Shown: one piece after another, positions 1-5,923 of the stretch
Position numbering within the stretch: position 1 is the stretch's first letter
Layout of the letters: each line of letters opens with the position of its first letter
Assembly: GCA_046336825.1 (NCBI GenBank)
Contig: JBKDFX010000169.1
Location: forward strand, 1 to 8,084
Direction of reading: 5' to 3'
DNA from: Ga0074139 sp046336825
Lineage (GTDB): Bacteria > Bdellovibrionota > Bdellovibrionia > Bdellovibrionales > Bdellovibrionaceae
DNA length: 8,084 nt
Notes under the pieces: model-generated
The model's database searches: none
Seen by the model: only the letters and a program-made list of their open reading frames with translations
What the model was told of the DNA's origin: nothing
Made by a program: the position numbers and the translations under genes

Positions 1-177
1 AAGGCCTGGAGCCGGTGTGGCACAACCGGGTTTACGAATGCGCACGGTGAAGGCTTGAGAAGTCGCGTTCACGGGACTTCCTCCGTCCTCCACATAGCCT
101 TCGTAGCGCAATTGAACCTGCGACCAAGCCAAAGATGAAAAAAGAATTGAAAAAATGAGAGTGAATTTTAGCTTCAT
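1..177 (-). CDS. Secreted or surface protein, N-terminal fragment cut by the left edge
   Basis: The minus strand is open from an ATG at 177-175 to the window edge (59 codons, no stop). The product opens with a classic Sec signal peptide: a basic MKLK start, a hydrophobic stretch to about residue 17, and a probable cut near Ser19-Gln20 (AWSQ). The mature part begins QLRYEGYVEDGGSPVN, followed by an alternating-hydrophobic beta-like segment and a Cys at about residue 53. The start overlaps the stop of the upstream lipoprotein gene in an ATGA arrangement (177-174), so the two are probably co-translated. The pattern 'Y-x-G-x-V-x-x-x-G-x-P-V ... F-T-V-R-I' resembles, from memory, the start of large fibre-like surface proteins of Bdellovibrio. 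That resemblance is inference; only the secreted fragment is directly seen. Confidence 0.75.
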   Translation of the reverse strand, partial: MKLKFTLIFSILFSSLAWSQVQLRYEGYVEDGGSPVNATSQAFTVRIRKPGCATPAPGL

Positions 178-797
178 TGCCAAACCACCCGGCCCCGCAT
201 TTTATAGGAGCTTCTGATCATGTCGTTATTTTGATCCTGCATCACCACACGGCCTTGCAAGCATTTTCCTGATCTGCAGAGGGTGTTGTTAGTTCCCTGG
301 CCTAAAATAAATCTTTGGCGGCTGAGAGTGAGGGGAGAATAAATCACTTTCACTTCGTCAGTGAATTGAAGGCCCGTCATATTGGAGTCACGAAATCTGA
401 TGGTGCGATAAATCCCAGGAGGGCCACCGAAAATGGTATTAAAATCACTAAAAGTTTGTAGGTCCAATTGCAGAGTGAGGGTTTGGTTGGTGGCACAGTT
501 ATTGGTGACACTGGTGAAGGGGGCCGTCATTACAGAATCAGGTACTAAAGTCCATGATATGGAGGGGCTGGTGTTGGGAAATTCCACTTCGAATTGAGTT
601 TGATTGAGATTGCATTTTGCAGTGATGGTGAGATTGGAAATTTCTGCTGAATTGACAACACGAATTTCACTTTGTTCGATCAAAAAGGGGGCTGAGATAC
701 TTCCCAAAGCTGAAACGTCAGGGGTGGCCGCCGTACAGCCGACAAGACTTAAAAAAAAAGCCAATAAAATCACGTACTGAGAGATCGCACCCATCAC
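174..797 (-). CDS. Outer-surface lipoprotein of unknown family
   Basis: This is a 207-residue protein with a type II signal peptide: a hydrophobic run at about residues 8-19, then the lipobox LVGC with the lipidated Cys at 21. Thr and Ala follow the Cys, with no Asp at +2, so outer-membrane sorting is likely if Lol rules apply. The mature part is rich in Thr, Asn and Ser and in alternating hydrophobic residues, suggesting a beta-sandwich fold. It has four further Cys (62, 101, 174, 179) that could form two disulfides. No catalytic motif is visible. The first codon is GTG (797-795) and the next is ATG (794-792); no strong Shine-Dalgarno separates them, so either may be used. The stop overlaps the ATG of the next secreted-protein gene by 4 bases, which suggests the two act together at the cell surface. 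I do not recognise the family. Confidence 0.85.
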   Translation of the reverse strand: MMGAISQYVILLAFFLSLVGCTAATPDVSALGSISAPFLIEQSEIRVVNSAEISNLTITAKCNLNQTQFEVEFPNTSPSISWTLVPDSVMTAPFTSVTNNCATNQTLTLQLDLQTFSDFNTIFGGPPGIYRTIRFRDSNMTGLQFTDEVKVIYSPLTLSRQRFILGQGTNNTLCRSGKCLQGRVVMQDQNNDMIRSSYKMRGRVVWQ

Positions 798-830
798 TGG
801 ACTTTTCGGCTAAATCATTCAAATTCTTGA

Positions 831-849
831 CAAATTTTGTGAAAATTTG
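831..849. promoter_or_regulatory. Perfect palindrome in divergent intergenic (candidate operator)
   Basis: CAAATTTT (831-838), a 3-base centre GTG and AAAATTTG (842-849) form a perfect 8-base inverted repeat. It abuts a consensus -35-like TTGACA at 827-832. The palindrome lies between the lipoprotein start (797) and the mutS start (917). No -10 box fits TTGACA at 16-18 base spacing on the plus strand, so I do not call a promoter. The AT-rich symmetric form suits a dimeric regulator site better than a terminator. The rest of this 119-base gap shows only weak promoter-like words, such as TTTAAT at 882-887. Confidence 0.4.
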
Positions 850-916
850 AACCAAAATAGGATTATCTCAAGGTGACACATTTTAATTAGATGCGTAGCG
901 CAGAGCCTAAGCCAAG

Positions 917-3415
917 GTGGAATCTGGTGGGCTTGCGTGGTACCCCAAAAGTATGACGCCACTCATGAAGCAGTACTGGGATATTAAGTCGCAACACAGG
1001 GAACACATTCTCTTTTTTAGAATGGGTGATTTCTACGAGTTATTTTTTGAGGACGCCGTCCAGGCAGCCCCACTTCTGGGGATCACTCTGACTTCACGGA
1101 ATAAAAAAGCCCAGGATGAAACCCCCATGTGCGGCATGCCCCATCACTCCATCGCCAATCACGTTAATCGATTGTTGAGCTTGGGATTTAAAGTGGCGCT
1201 GTGTGATCAAGTGGAAGATCCCAAGCAGGCCAAGGGGATTGTACGTCGTGCAGTCACTCGTGTGTTAACACCAGGCATGGTCTACGATGTGGACTCCCTT
1301 GAAAAATCAAAGGCCCATTATTTAGCGGCCTATGATGAAAGCACTTTGGCCTTTTTAGATACTAGCACGGGTGAAGCCTTTTATTTGGAATCCCAGGATC
1401 ATTTAAAATGGTTGACCCTTTTTCCAGTGGTGGAGCTGATTCTAAGCTCTGAGCAAAAAGAAAACTTAAGTACAGATTGGCATCATAAATTTATCACAAG
1501 TACGCTTGCGGATGGGGATATTTTAGATGATCCACGGGCTCCAGTGATAAGTGCTAAAAGGCTGATTTCCTATGTGGCTAAAAACAACTCTCAACAAGAT
1601 TTGAGTTACATAAAAAATTTTCAAATGAGAAGTTTGAACTCTCGATTGATCTTATCCTCCACCACGCAAAAACATCTGGAGCTATTTCAGAACTCCCGTG
1701 GAGATAAAATTGACACTTTGCTATCGGTGATGGACAAAACCCAAAGTTCAGCTGGATCCAGGAAGTTGCGGGAGTGGATGCAGTTTCCATTCATCGACAA
1801 GTTAGCAATCGAAAATCGACTTAACCAGGTGGAAAACTACAAATCCGATTTGAACCGACTCAAAAAAATTCGCGATGAGCTCGGTCGCTTAGGGGATCTT
1901 GAAAGACGTCTGGCTAAAATTTCTCAAAACGCCTGCCATGGTAAGGATTTACAAGCCCTGGCTCAAGGAATCCAAGTGGCGCTGCTCGCCTTGAGCAATG
2001 CAGGAGTTGAATTTTCTCAGACTGAATCCTTAAAAATATTAGCAGAAAAAATTGACAGCACTTTGCTTGAAGATCTTCCTCTGTCGACAAAATCTGGTGG
2101 TATGATTCGAAAGGGAATTGATGCTGAACTGGATGAGCTCATTCGCCTGAGTACTGAGAGTCACCAAATTCTAAGTGAACTGGAAACTCGAGAAAAAGAG
2201 CTGACGGGTATTTCAAGTTTAAAAGTTCGCTACAATCAAGTTTTTGGTTACTACATCGAAGTGACCCACACCCATCAGGACAAAGTTCCTGAGCGCTACA
2301 AACGCAAACAAACCCTGGCCTCTGCTGAGCGCTATTACACTGACGAGTTGCTAGATATTGAAAGAAAAATACTCACGGCAGATATTAAACGAGCTCAATT
2401 GGAATCTCAAATTTTTGAAGAATTGCGCCGGGAAGTTTTGCAGCATTCAGGTCCTGTGAGCTGGCTCGCACAAGCCTCAGCGGAATTGGATGCTTTGACA
2501 GCACTGGCTTGGCTGGCCGTGGAAAATAACTTTGTTCGTCCCCAGTTTTCTGCGCAACAAAATTTAAATTTAGTGGCCTCTCGGCATCCTGTGGTCGAAA
2601 AAACAGTGACTCCCTTTGTGGTTAACGACATTCACTTAAAAAAACATGAAGTTTTACTTTTGACCGGTCCCAATATGGCGGGAAAAAGCACTTTGATGCG
2701 ACAGGTGGCCTTGATTGCAGTGATGGCTCAAATGGGATCTTTTGTTCCCTGCAAAGTTTGTGAAATTCCGATTTTTGATCAGATTTTCACTCGTATCGGG
2801 GCCCAGGACCAATTAAGTCAGGGACTTTCCACTTTCATGGTGGAAATGACTGAAACAGCAGAAATTTTAAAAAACTTAACACCTCAATCACTGGTGGTTC
2901 TGGATGAAATTGGCCGGGGGACTTCCACCTATGATGGTATGAGTTTGGCCGAAGCGATTTTAGAATTTTTAATCAAGAAAAAAACATCTCAAATCTTTTT
3001 TGCCACCCACTATCACGAGATCACAGCCCTAGAAAATAAATACTCTCAATTAAAAAATGCCCATATGAGCATTCTTGAAGATGGCAGAGACATTCGATTC
3101 CTTCATTCTTTGGTGCCAGGGCCTGCCACCAGGTCCTACGGAGTGCATGTGGCAGAGCTCGCAGGACTGCCACTTGAAGTGATCAAAGCGGCCCGCCACA
3201 AAGAATCTCAACTGAACAATGGTAAAAATAAAGCCGCTATTGATTTCAATCCTCAGTTAAGCCTATTTAGTCGCCCACAAGTTGAAGCTTCCCGCGAATT
3301 GATTCGATGGAGTGAAAACATTAAGAGCTATAATATTCTAGAAAAGACTCCCCTCGAAACTTTGCAGCAGGTGCAGGTCTGGCAAAGGGAATTGAAAGAT
3401 CTAGATAACAAATAA
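917..3415 (+). CDS. mutS: DNA mismatch repair protein MutS
   Basis: This 832-residue cytoplasmic ATPase recognises mismatches and small loops and starts methyl-independent or methyl-directed repair. E. coli MutS has 853 residues, so this is full length. The mismatch-reading F-x-E is in MGDFYELF (Phe39, Glu41). The clamp domain carries FGYYIEV from about residue 443 and the KQTLASAERYYT signature. The ATPase domain has Walker A GPNMAGKST (584-592), Walker B with Asp663-Glu664 in VVLDEIGRGTS, and the C-terminal helix-turn-helix near 737-752. QLSLF at 780-784 is a canonical beta-clamp binding pentapeptide. The start is uncertain: GTG at 917 puts the conserved T-P-x-M at residue 14, as in E. coli, while ATG at 953 would begin just before it; neither has a good ribosome site. 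No mutL lies in the window. The 3' end overlaps the convergent trhA gene by 15 bases. Confidence 0.98.
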   Translation: MESGGLAWYPKSMTPLMKQYWDIKSQHREHILFFRMGDFYELFFEDAVQAAPLLGITLTSRNKKAQDETPMCGMPHHSIANHVNRLLSLGFKVALCDQVEDPKQAKGIVRRAVTRVLTPGMVYDVDSLEKSKAHYLAAYDESTLAFLDTSTGEAFYLESQDHLKWLTLFPVVELILSSEQKENLSTDWHHKFITSTLADGDILDDPRAPVISAKRLISYVAKNNSQQDLSYIKNFQMRSLNSRLILSSTTQKHLELFQNSRGDKIDTLLSVMDKTQSSAGSRKLREWMQFPFIDKLAIENRLNQVENYKSDLNRLKKIRDELGRLGDLERRLAKISQNACHGKDLQALAQGIQVALLALSNAGVEFSQTESLKILAEKIDSTLLEDLPLSTKSGGMIRKGIDAELDELIRLSTESHQILSELETREKELTGISSLKVRYNQVFGYYIEVTHTHQDKVPERYKRKQTLASAERYYTDELLDIERKILTADIKRAQLESQIFEELRREVLQHSGPVSWLAQASAELDALTALAWLAVENNFVRPQFSAQQNLNLVASRHPVVEKTVTPFVVNDIHLKKHEVLLLTGPNMAGKSTLMRQVALIAVMAQMGSFVPCKVCEIPIFDQIFTRIGAQDQLSQGLSTFMVEMTETAEILKNLTPQSLVVLDEIGRGTSTYDGMSLAEAILEFLIKKKTSQIFFATHYHEITALENKYSQLKNAHMSILEDGRDIRFLHSLVPGPATRSYGVHVAELAGLPLEVIKAARHKESQLNNGKNKAAIDFNPQLSLFSRPQVEASRELIRWSENIKSYNILEKTPLETLQQVQVWQRELKDLDNK

Positions 3416-4021
3416 CAGAACACAAAAGAAATGAAGGTTGGATCCACCCAGAACGAAAAGATGCCAAATTCCATGGGCGTGTTTCCATTTTTCATCGTTG
3501 ACGAAAAAAATCACACCCCCGGTGTACAATATTCCACCTGCAATAAGAAAAATAAGAGCTGTTAAATCGAGCAAGTTGTAAAGAGTGTGGGACACACTCA
3601 CGATGAGCCAACCCATGAGTAAATATAAAAATAAACTGAGTTTTCTTTTGGGTGAGGGTTTGCGCCAAATTTCTTGTGCGATACCAAATAGAGCCAGGGA
3701 CCAGACCGCTAGGAAAATCCACCAACCCATGGATTCACGCAAAGTCACCAGAGTGAAGGGAGTATAGGTTCCAGCAATCATCAAATAAATGGCGATATGA
3801 TCCAGCTTTTGAAAAAGCTTTTTAGAATTTCCCTGAACGGAGTGGTAAAGGGTGGAAAAACCATAGAGAAAAATGAGACAGGCACCAAAAACAGCACAGC
3901 TTGAAATTTTCCATGGGTCCCGAGTGAGGGCTGCCAAGGTCATCATGACACTCACCCCGCTGACGGCGAGGAAAACACCCACCAGGTGAGTAATGGAATT
4001 AAATCTCTCACCTAAGTACAT
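3401..4021 (-). CDS. trhA: TrhA / hemolysin III family (PAQR) membrane protein
   Basis: This 206-residue, seven-helix inner-membrane protein belongs to the hemolysin III/YqfA branch of the PAQR superfamily, which includes adiponectin receptors and is linked to membrane-lipid homeostasis; haemolysin activity is doubtful for most members. Family residues seen: Glu5 and His12 near the N-terminus, Ser56 and His60 in STLYH (helix 2), Asp74 and GTYTP (84-88) around helix 3, and HGIWH (183-187) in helix 7. His60, His183 and His187 match the zinc ligands of the superfamily, so the metal site looks intact. The length is normal for the family. The ATG at 4021 lies 2 bases after the stop of the 66-residue gene and has no clear Shine-Dalgarno, so translation is probably coupled. 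The TAG stop is at 3403-3401, inside the mutS 3' end. Confidence 0.93.
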   Translation of the reverse strand: MYLGERFNSITHLVGVFLAVSGVSVMMTLAALTRDPWKISSCAVFGACLIFLYGFSTLYHSVQGNSKKLFQKLDHIAIYLMIAGTYTPFTLVTLRESMGWWIFLAVWSLALFGIAQEIWRKPSPKRKLSLFLYLLMGWLIVSVSHTLYNLLDLTALIFLIAGGILYTGGVIFFVNDEKWKHAHGIWHLFVLGGSNLHFFCVLLFVI

Positions 4022-4023
4022 GA

Positions 4024-4224
4024 TTATTTTTTAGAATTGTCGTGGGGGTGGGTGCCGCTCATGCCTGTGTGGTGGCGCCAATTGTAATTGGGGTCCAGTT
4101 TAATTCGGTTGTTCCAGGACTCCCATTTTTTCTTAGGAAATTTGTGCATCACGCGACCGCGCTCATCGAAAATGTCTGGATCTTTACCAAATAAGAAATC
4201 AAGTGTGGCTTTAAGTATTCCCAT
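4024..4224 (-). CDS. Small basic hypothetical protein coupled to trhA
   Basis: This 66-residue soluble protein has no signal peptide or clear membrane segment. It begins with a short amphipathic stretch (MGILKATLDFLFGKDPD), continues with IFDERGRVMHKFPKKKWESW, and ends in a His/Asn-rich polar tail (NWRHHTG, THPHDNSKK). Aromatic, Lys and His content is high: three Trp, five His and eight Lys. I do not recognise a named family. It reads as a real gene because it fills the space between two same-strand genes and its stop is 2 bases from the trhA start, while 36 bases separate its ATG (4224) from the upstream stop. The context suggests a role tied to TrhA or its membrane, but no function can be assigned from sequence. 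Confidence 0.75.
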   Translation of the reverse strand: MGILKATLDFLFGKDPDIFDERGRVMHKFPKKKWESWNNRIKLDPNYNWRHHTGMSGTHPHDNSKK

Positions 4225-4260
4225 GGAAACAAACTACCGCACAGTTGGATTCGGGGTCAA

Positions 4261-4563
4261 TTAGAGGACTCGAGGATTATTGCAAAGATTCAAAATTTCT
4301 TGGTTTGAAAAGTTGCGATCCATCAAATCTCGAACACACTGTTTGCGTGAAAGACTGAGGGCTTCCTCAAAACTTTTAGCTTTTACGGGTATCCTATGGA
4401 TGGCTTGACCGTGGGTGATTTGACTCAAGTATTGCAGCGTATAAATTTGGGGCTTTTCTGAGTTGGCTTCCGTGGTGGCTGTCCTGTCAGAAGTGGCAGC
4501 CATGGTGGTGGACACCATAATAAAGGTCATAACTACTAAAAAACCGATCGATTGCATTTTCAT
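4261..4563 (-). CDS. Small secreted protein of unknown function
   Basis: This 100-residue protein has a Sec signal peptide: MKMQ, a hydrophobic core at about residues 6-17, and a likely cut after TMA at residue 22 (TMA|ATSD). The mature protein is about 78 residues: a Thr/Glu-rich start, then a compact region with YTLQYLSQI and KSFEEALSLSRKQCVRDLM. Cys76 and Cys94 are the only two Cys in the mature part and could form one disulfide. A strong GAGGAG ribosome site 5 bases upstream fixes the ATG at 4563-4561. It is the first gene of a minus-strand unit that continues into the 66-residue gene and trhA. I do not recognise a family; periplasmic or exported localisation is the only firm statement. 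Confidence 0.85.
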   Translation of the reverse strand: MKMQSIGFLVVMTFIMVSTTMAATSDRTATTEANSEKPQIYTLQYLSQITHGQAIHRIPVKAKSFEEALSLSRKQCVRDLMDRNFSNQEILNLCNNPRVL

Positions 4564-4568
4564 AACAA

Positions 4569-4574
4569 CTCCTC
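4569..4574 (-). promoter_or_regulatory. Ribosome binding site of the small secreted protein
   Basis: On the minus strand this reads GAGGAG, with 5 bases to the ATG at 4563-4561. It fixes the start over the second Met (residue 3) and is one of the strongest Shine-Dalgarno sequences in the window. Confidence 0.8.
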
Positions 4575-4587
4575 ACCGTAGTAATAA

Positions 4588-4600
4588 GCAAGAGTCTTGC
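4588..4600. repeat. 13-base palindrome upstream of the small secreted gene
   Basis: GCAAGA (4588-4593), a central G, and TCTTGC (4595-4600) form a perfect 6-base inverted repeat ending 25 bases before the ATG of the minus-strand gene at 4563. Its position in the probable leader or promoter fits an operator or a small RNA hairpin. The short arms also allow chance. Confidence 0.35.
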
Positions 4601-4770
4601 CCTGTCTCAGATTCAAACAATTGTGGGCTCCTGGATGAATTAGGTTTTAAGCTGTTTTTGGCTGGCATTTATGTCTCAAGACAAAACAAAAACGTCATGT
4701 CACGGGTTTTCGGGTGTCAGACAAAAAATGACAGGGGAAAGTTTATCTAACAGAGCTTCAAGACTCTATT

Positions 4771-4797
4771 TGAAACAATTGAGAATCGAATGTTTCA
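4771..4797. promoter_or_regulatory. TGAAACA/TGTTTCA inverted repeat (candidate operator)
   Basis: TGAAACA (4771-4777) and TGTTTCA (4791-4797) are perfect 7-base inverted arms with a 13-base spacer. The arm centres are 20 bases apart, close to two helical turns, which suits a dimeric regulator binding one face of the DNA. The site lies about 90 bases upstream of the lipoprotein GTG at 4886. Confidence 0.4.
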
Positions 4798-4808
4798 TCT
4801 TGAGAATC
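4779..4808 (+). repeat. 9-base direct repeat TTGAGAATC, 21 bases apart
   Basis: TTGAGAATC occurs at 4779-4787 and again at 4800-4808. The 21-base period is two helical turns. The first copy lies in the spacer of the TGAAACA/TGTTTCA inverted repeat and the second lies just beyond it, so the two patterns interlock. Confidence 0.4.
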
Positions 4809-4834
4809 CCATTGGGCATGAACCTTGATAATAC

Positions 4835-4859
4835 CCCTGCAGACATAATTTCCCTGCAG
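4835..4859 (+). repeat. 8-base direct repeat CCCTGCAG before the lipoprotein gene
   Basis: CCCTGCAG occurs at 4835-4842 and 4852-4859, a 17-base period, and contains the palindrome CTGCAG. It sits 27-51 bases before the GTG at 4886, near the expected promoter or leader of the plus-strand operon. Confidence 0.35.
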
Positions 4860-4874
4860 TCGACTTAACTTTAC

Positions 4875-4880
4875 GAGGTG
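4875..4880 (+). promoter_or_regulatory. Ribosome binding site fixing the GTG start at 4886
   Basis: GAGGTG at 4875-4880 lies 5 bases before the GTG at 4886-4888. It supports GTG rather than an internal ATG (codon 4) as the lipoprotein start. Confidence 0.75.
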
Positions 4881-4885
4881 TTTTT

Positions 4886-5923
4886 GTGAATCTAATGATA
4901 TGTTTAATTTTGTTAGCGGGTCTTGGCTTAACTGGATGCGCTAAAAAAAAGACGGCGGACAAAACCCAAACTCAACGGGAAGCCATCAATCAACAAAAAA
5001 AGGAACAGCTTTTAGCTGAAGCTCGGAAATTAGAGGCTGAAAAACTCAAAGCTGAGCAAGCTGCTAGTACAGCCAAGGCAGAAGCTGAAGCCGCTGCAAA
5101 AGCAGAAGCTGATAAAGAAGCTCAAAAGAAAAAACAAGAGGAGCAGGCAGCTAAGCCCCAAATTGAAACAGAAGACGAAATGTTGATTCCTCGCTCAATG
5201 GGAGAGCCACCACCCGTGGGAGATATCAAGTCACCGGTGACAACCCAAGCCTCTTCGACTCTAAAATCCAGAGAGCCAGAAAAGCTTGCAAGACAACCCA
5301 GTGTCCCAGCTCAGACGGGCACCGCCAACACCGCTGGGGTGGCTGGTGCTTCCGGTGGCACAGGCACAGGCTCAGCTGAGCTCGATGCGAAAGTTAAAAA
5401 AGCAGGATCTGAGAAATTACAAAAACTAACAGATCAGGCCCAAGCCGCTGAAAAATCAGATATGAAAAACATCAAACCTGGATCCCCAGAAGCGGACTGG
5501 GCTGAAGTGATCAATTATGTCACGGAAAACGGGAAATCGGATGAAGTGGCCGGCGGAATGGAGCTTTATCTTTCCGTTGATGAGTTCAGTTCCAATAATT
5601 TCAATGAACCCTACAACCGAAAAATGATTTCTCTAGTGGGTGGACGAGACAGCCGTGGAACATTTGGATTTTCAAGAATTCATGCCGTGGATGAGGACTG
5701 GTCCAAAGATAAAGAAGGAAATAACGTGGGGTTGCTGTATCAATTTTTATTGGGCCGGGATGGAAGTTTAGCCAAAGTCAGTTATGTAAAATTGGTTAAA
5801 AAGGCCTCGGGTTCTGAGCAAGTGGTGGAGCATCGTGGACTTGACCTAACGGAAGCCGAAGGGAAAGCTCGCTGGGAAGCTAACCGCCAACACTGGGTGA
5901 AGAAAGTTGTCCGTAACAAATAG
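4886..5923 (+). CDS. Coiled-coil outer-membrane lipoprotein, first gene of the sufE operon
   Basis: This is a 345-residue lipoprotein with a hydrophobic signal at about residues 3-15 and lipobox LTGC, Cys18. Ala-Lys follows the Cys, with no Asp at +2, so outer-membrane placement is expected. Residues about 25-90 are a highly charged Ala/Glu/Lys/Gln segment (AEAEAAAKAEADKEA type) that should form a long helix or coiled coil, as in TolA-like stalks. Residues about 95-165 are a Pro/Gly/Thr/Ser-rich flexible linker, and about 200-345 form a globular domain with mixed charge and aromatic residues (WAEVINYV, MELYLSVDEF, LLYQFLLGRDG). No enzyme motif is visible. The architecture is tether, stalk, linker and periplasmic or surface head. 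Its 3' end overlaps the next gene by 17 bases. The low-complexity stalk makes family assignment by eye unsafe. Confidence 0.88.
   Translation: MNLMICLILLAGLGLTGCAKKKTADKTQTQREAINQQKKEQLLAEARKLEAEKLKAEQAASTAKAEAEAAAKAEADKEAQKKKQEEQAAKPQIETEDEMLIPRSMGEPPPVGDIKSPVTTQASSTLKSREPEKLARQPSVPAQTGTANTAGVAGASGGTGTGSAELDAKVKKAGSEKLQKLTDQAQAAEKSDMKNIKPGSPEADWAEVINYVTENGKSDEVAGGMELYLSVDEFSSNNFNEPYNRKMISLVGGRDSRGTFGFSRIHAVDEDWSKDKEGNNVGLLYQFLLGRDGSLAKVSYVKLVKKASGSEQVVEHRGLDLTEAEGKARWEANRQHWVKKVVRNK

Larger units (their letters stand above)
4564..4885. promoter_or_regulatory. Divergent intergenic region, repeat-rich, 322 bases
   Basis: This is the only long stretch without a gene. It separates the minus-strand secreted-protein unit from the plus-strand lipoprotein/sufE operon, so it should hold both promoters. 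I see no convincing -35/-10 pair; GATAAT (4827-4832) and CATAAT (4844-4849) are -10-like on the plus strand but lack a well-spaced -35. The region is unusually rich in short symmetric or repeated words, several listed separately. TGTC/GACA words recur: TGTCTCA at 4603 and 4672, palindrome TGTCT-CA-AGACA at 4672-4683, TGTCA at 4698, TGTC-A-GACA at 4715-4723, and TGACA at 4729. Two plus-strand open frames cross the region, but neither has a ribosome site or protein-like composition. Confidence 0.55.

Noticed and set aside
827..866. Promoter for mutS built on TTGACA at 827
   Set aside because: No -10-like box occurs at 16-18 base spacing; the nearest candidates give spacers of 20-25 bases or match poorly.
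1578..2631. Minus-strand open frames inside mutS (1578-1790, 2407-2631)
   Set aside because: They lie wholly within the well-conserved mutS coding sequence and have no ribosome site or recognisable protein.
3492..3767. Open frames inside trhA on both strands
   Set aside because: They are shadows of a clear seven-helix gene with intact family motifs.
4463..4868. Two plus-strand open frames (4463-4750 and 4671-4868) across the divergent intergenic
   Set aside because: Neither has a Shine-Dalgarno; one overlaps the 5' end of the secreted-protein gene antisense, and both translations look random, with no signal, motif or repeat.
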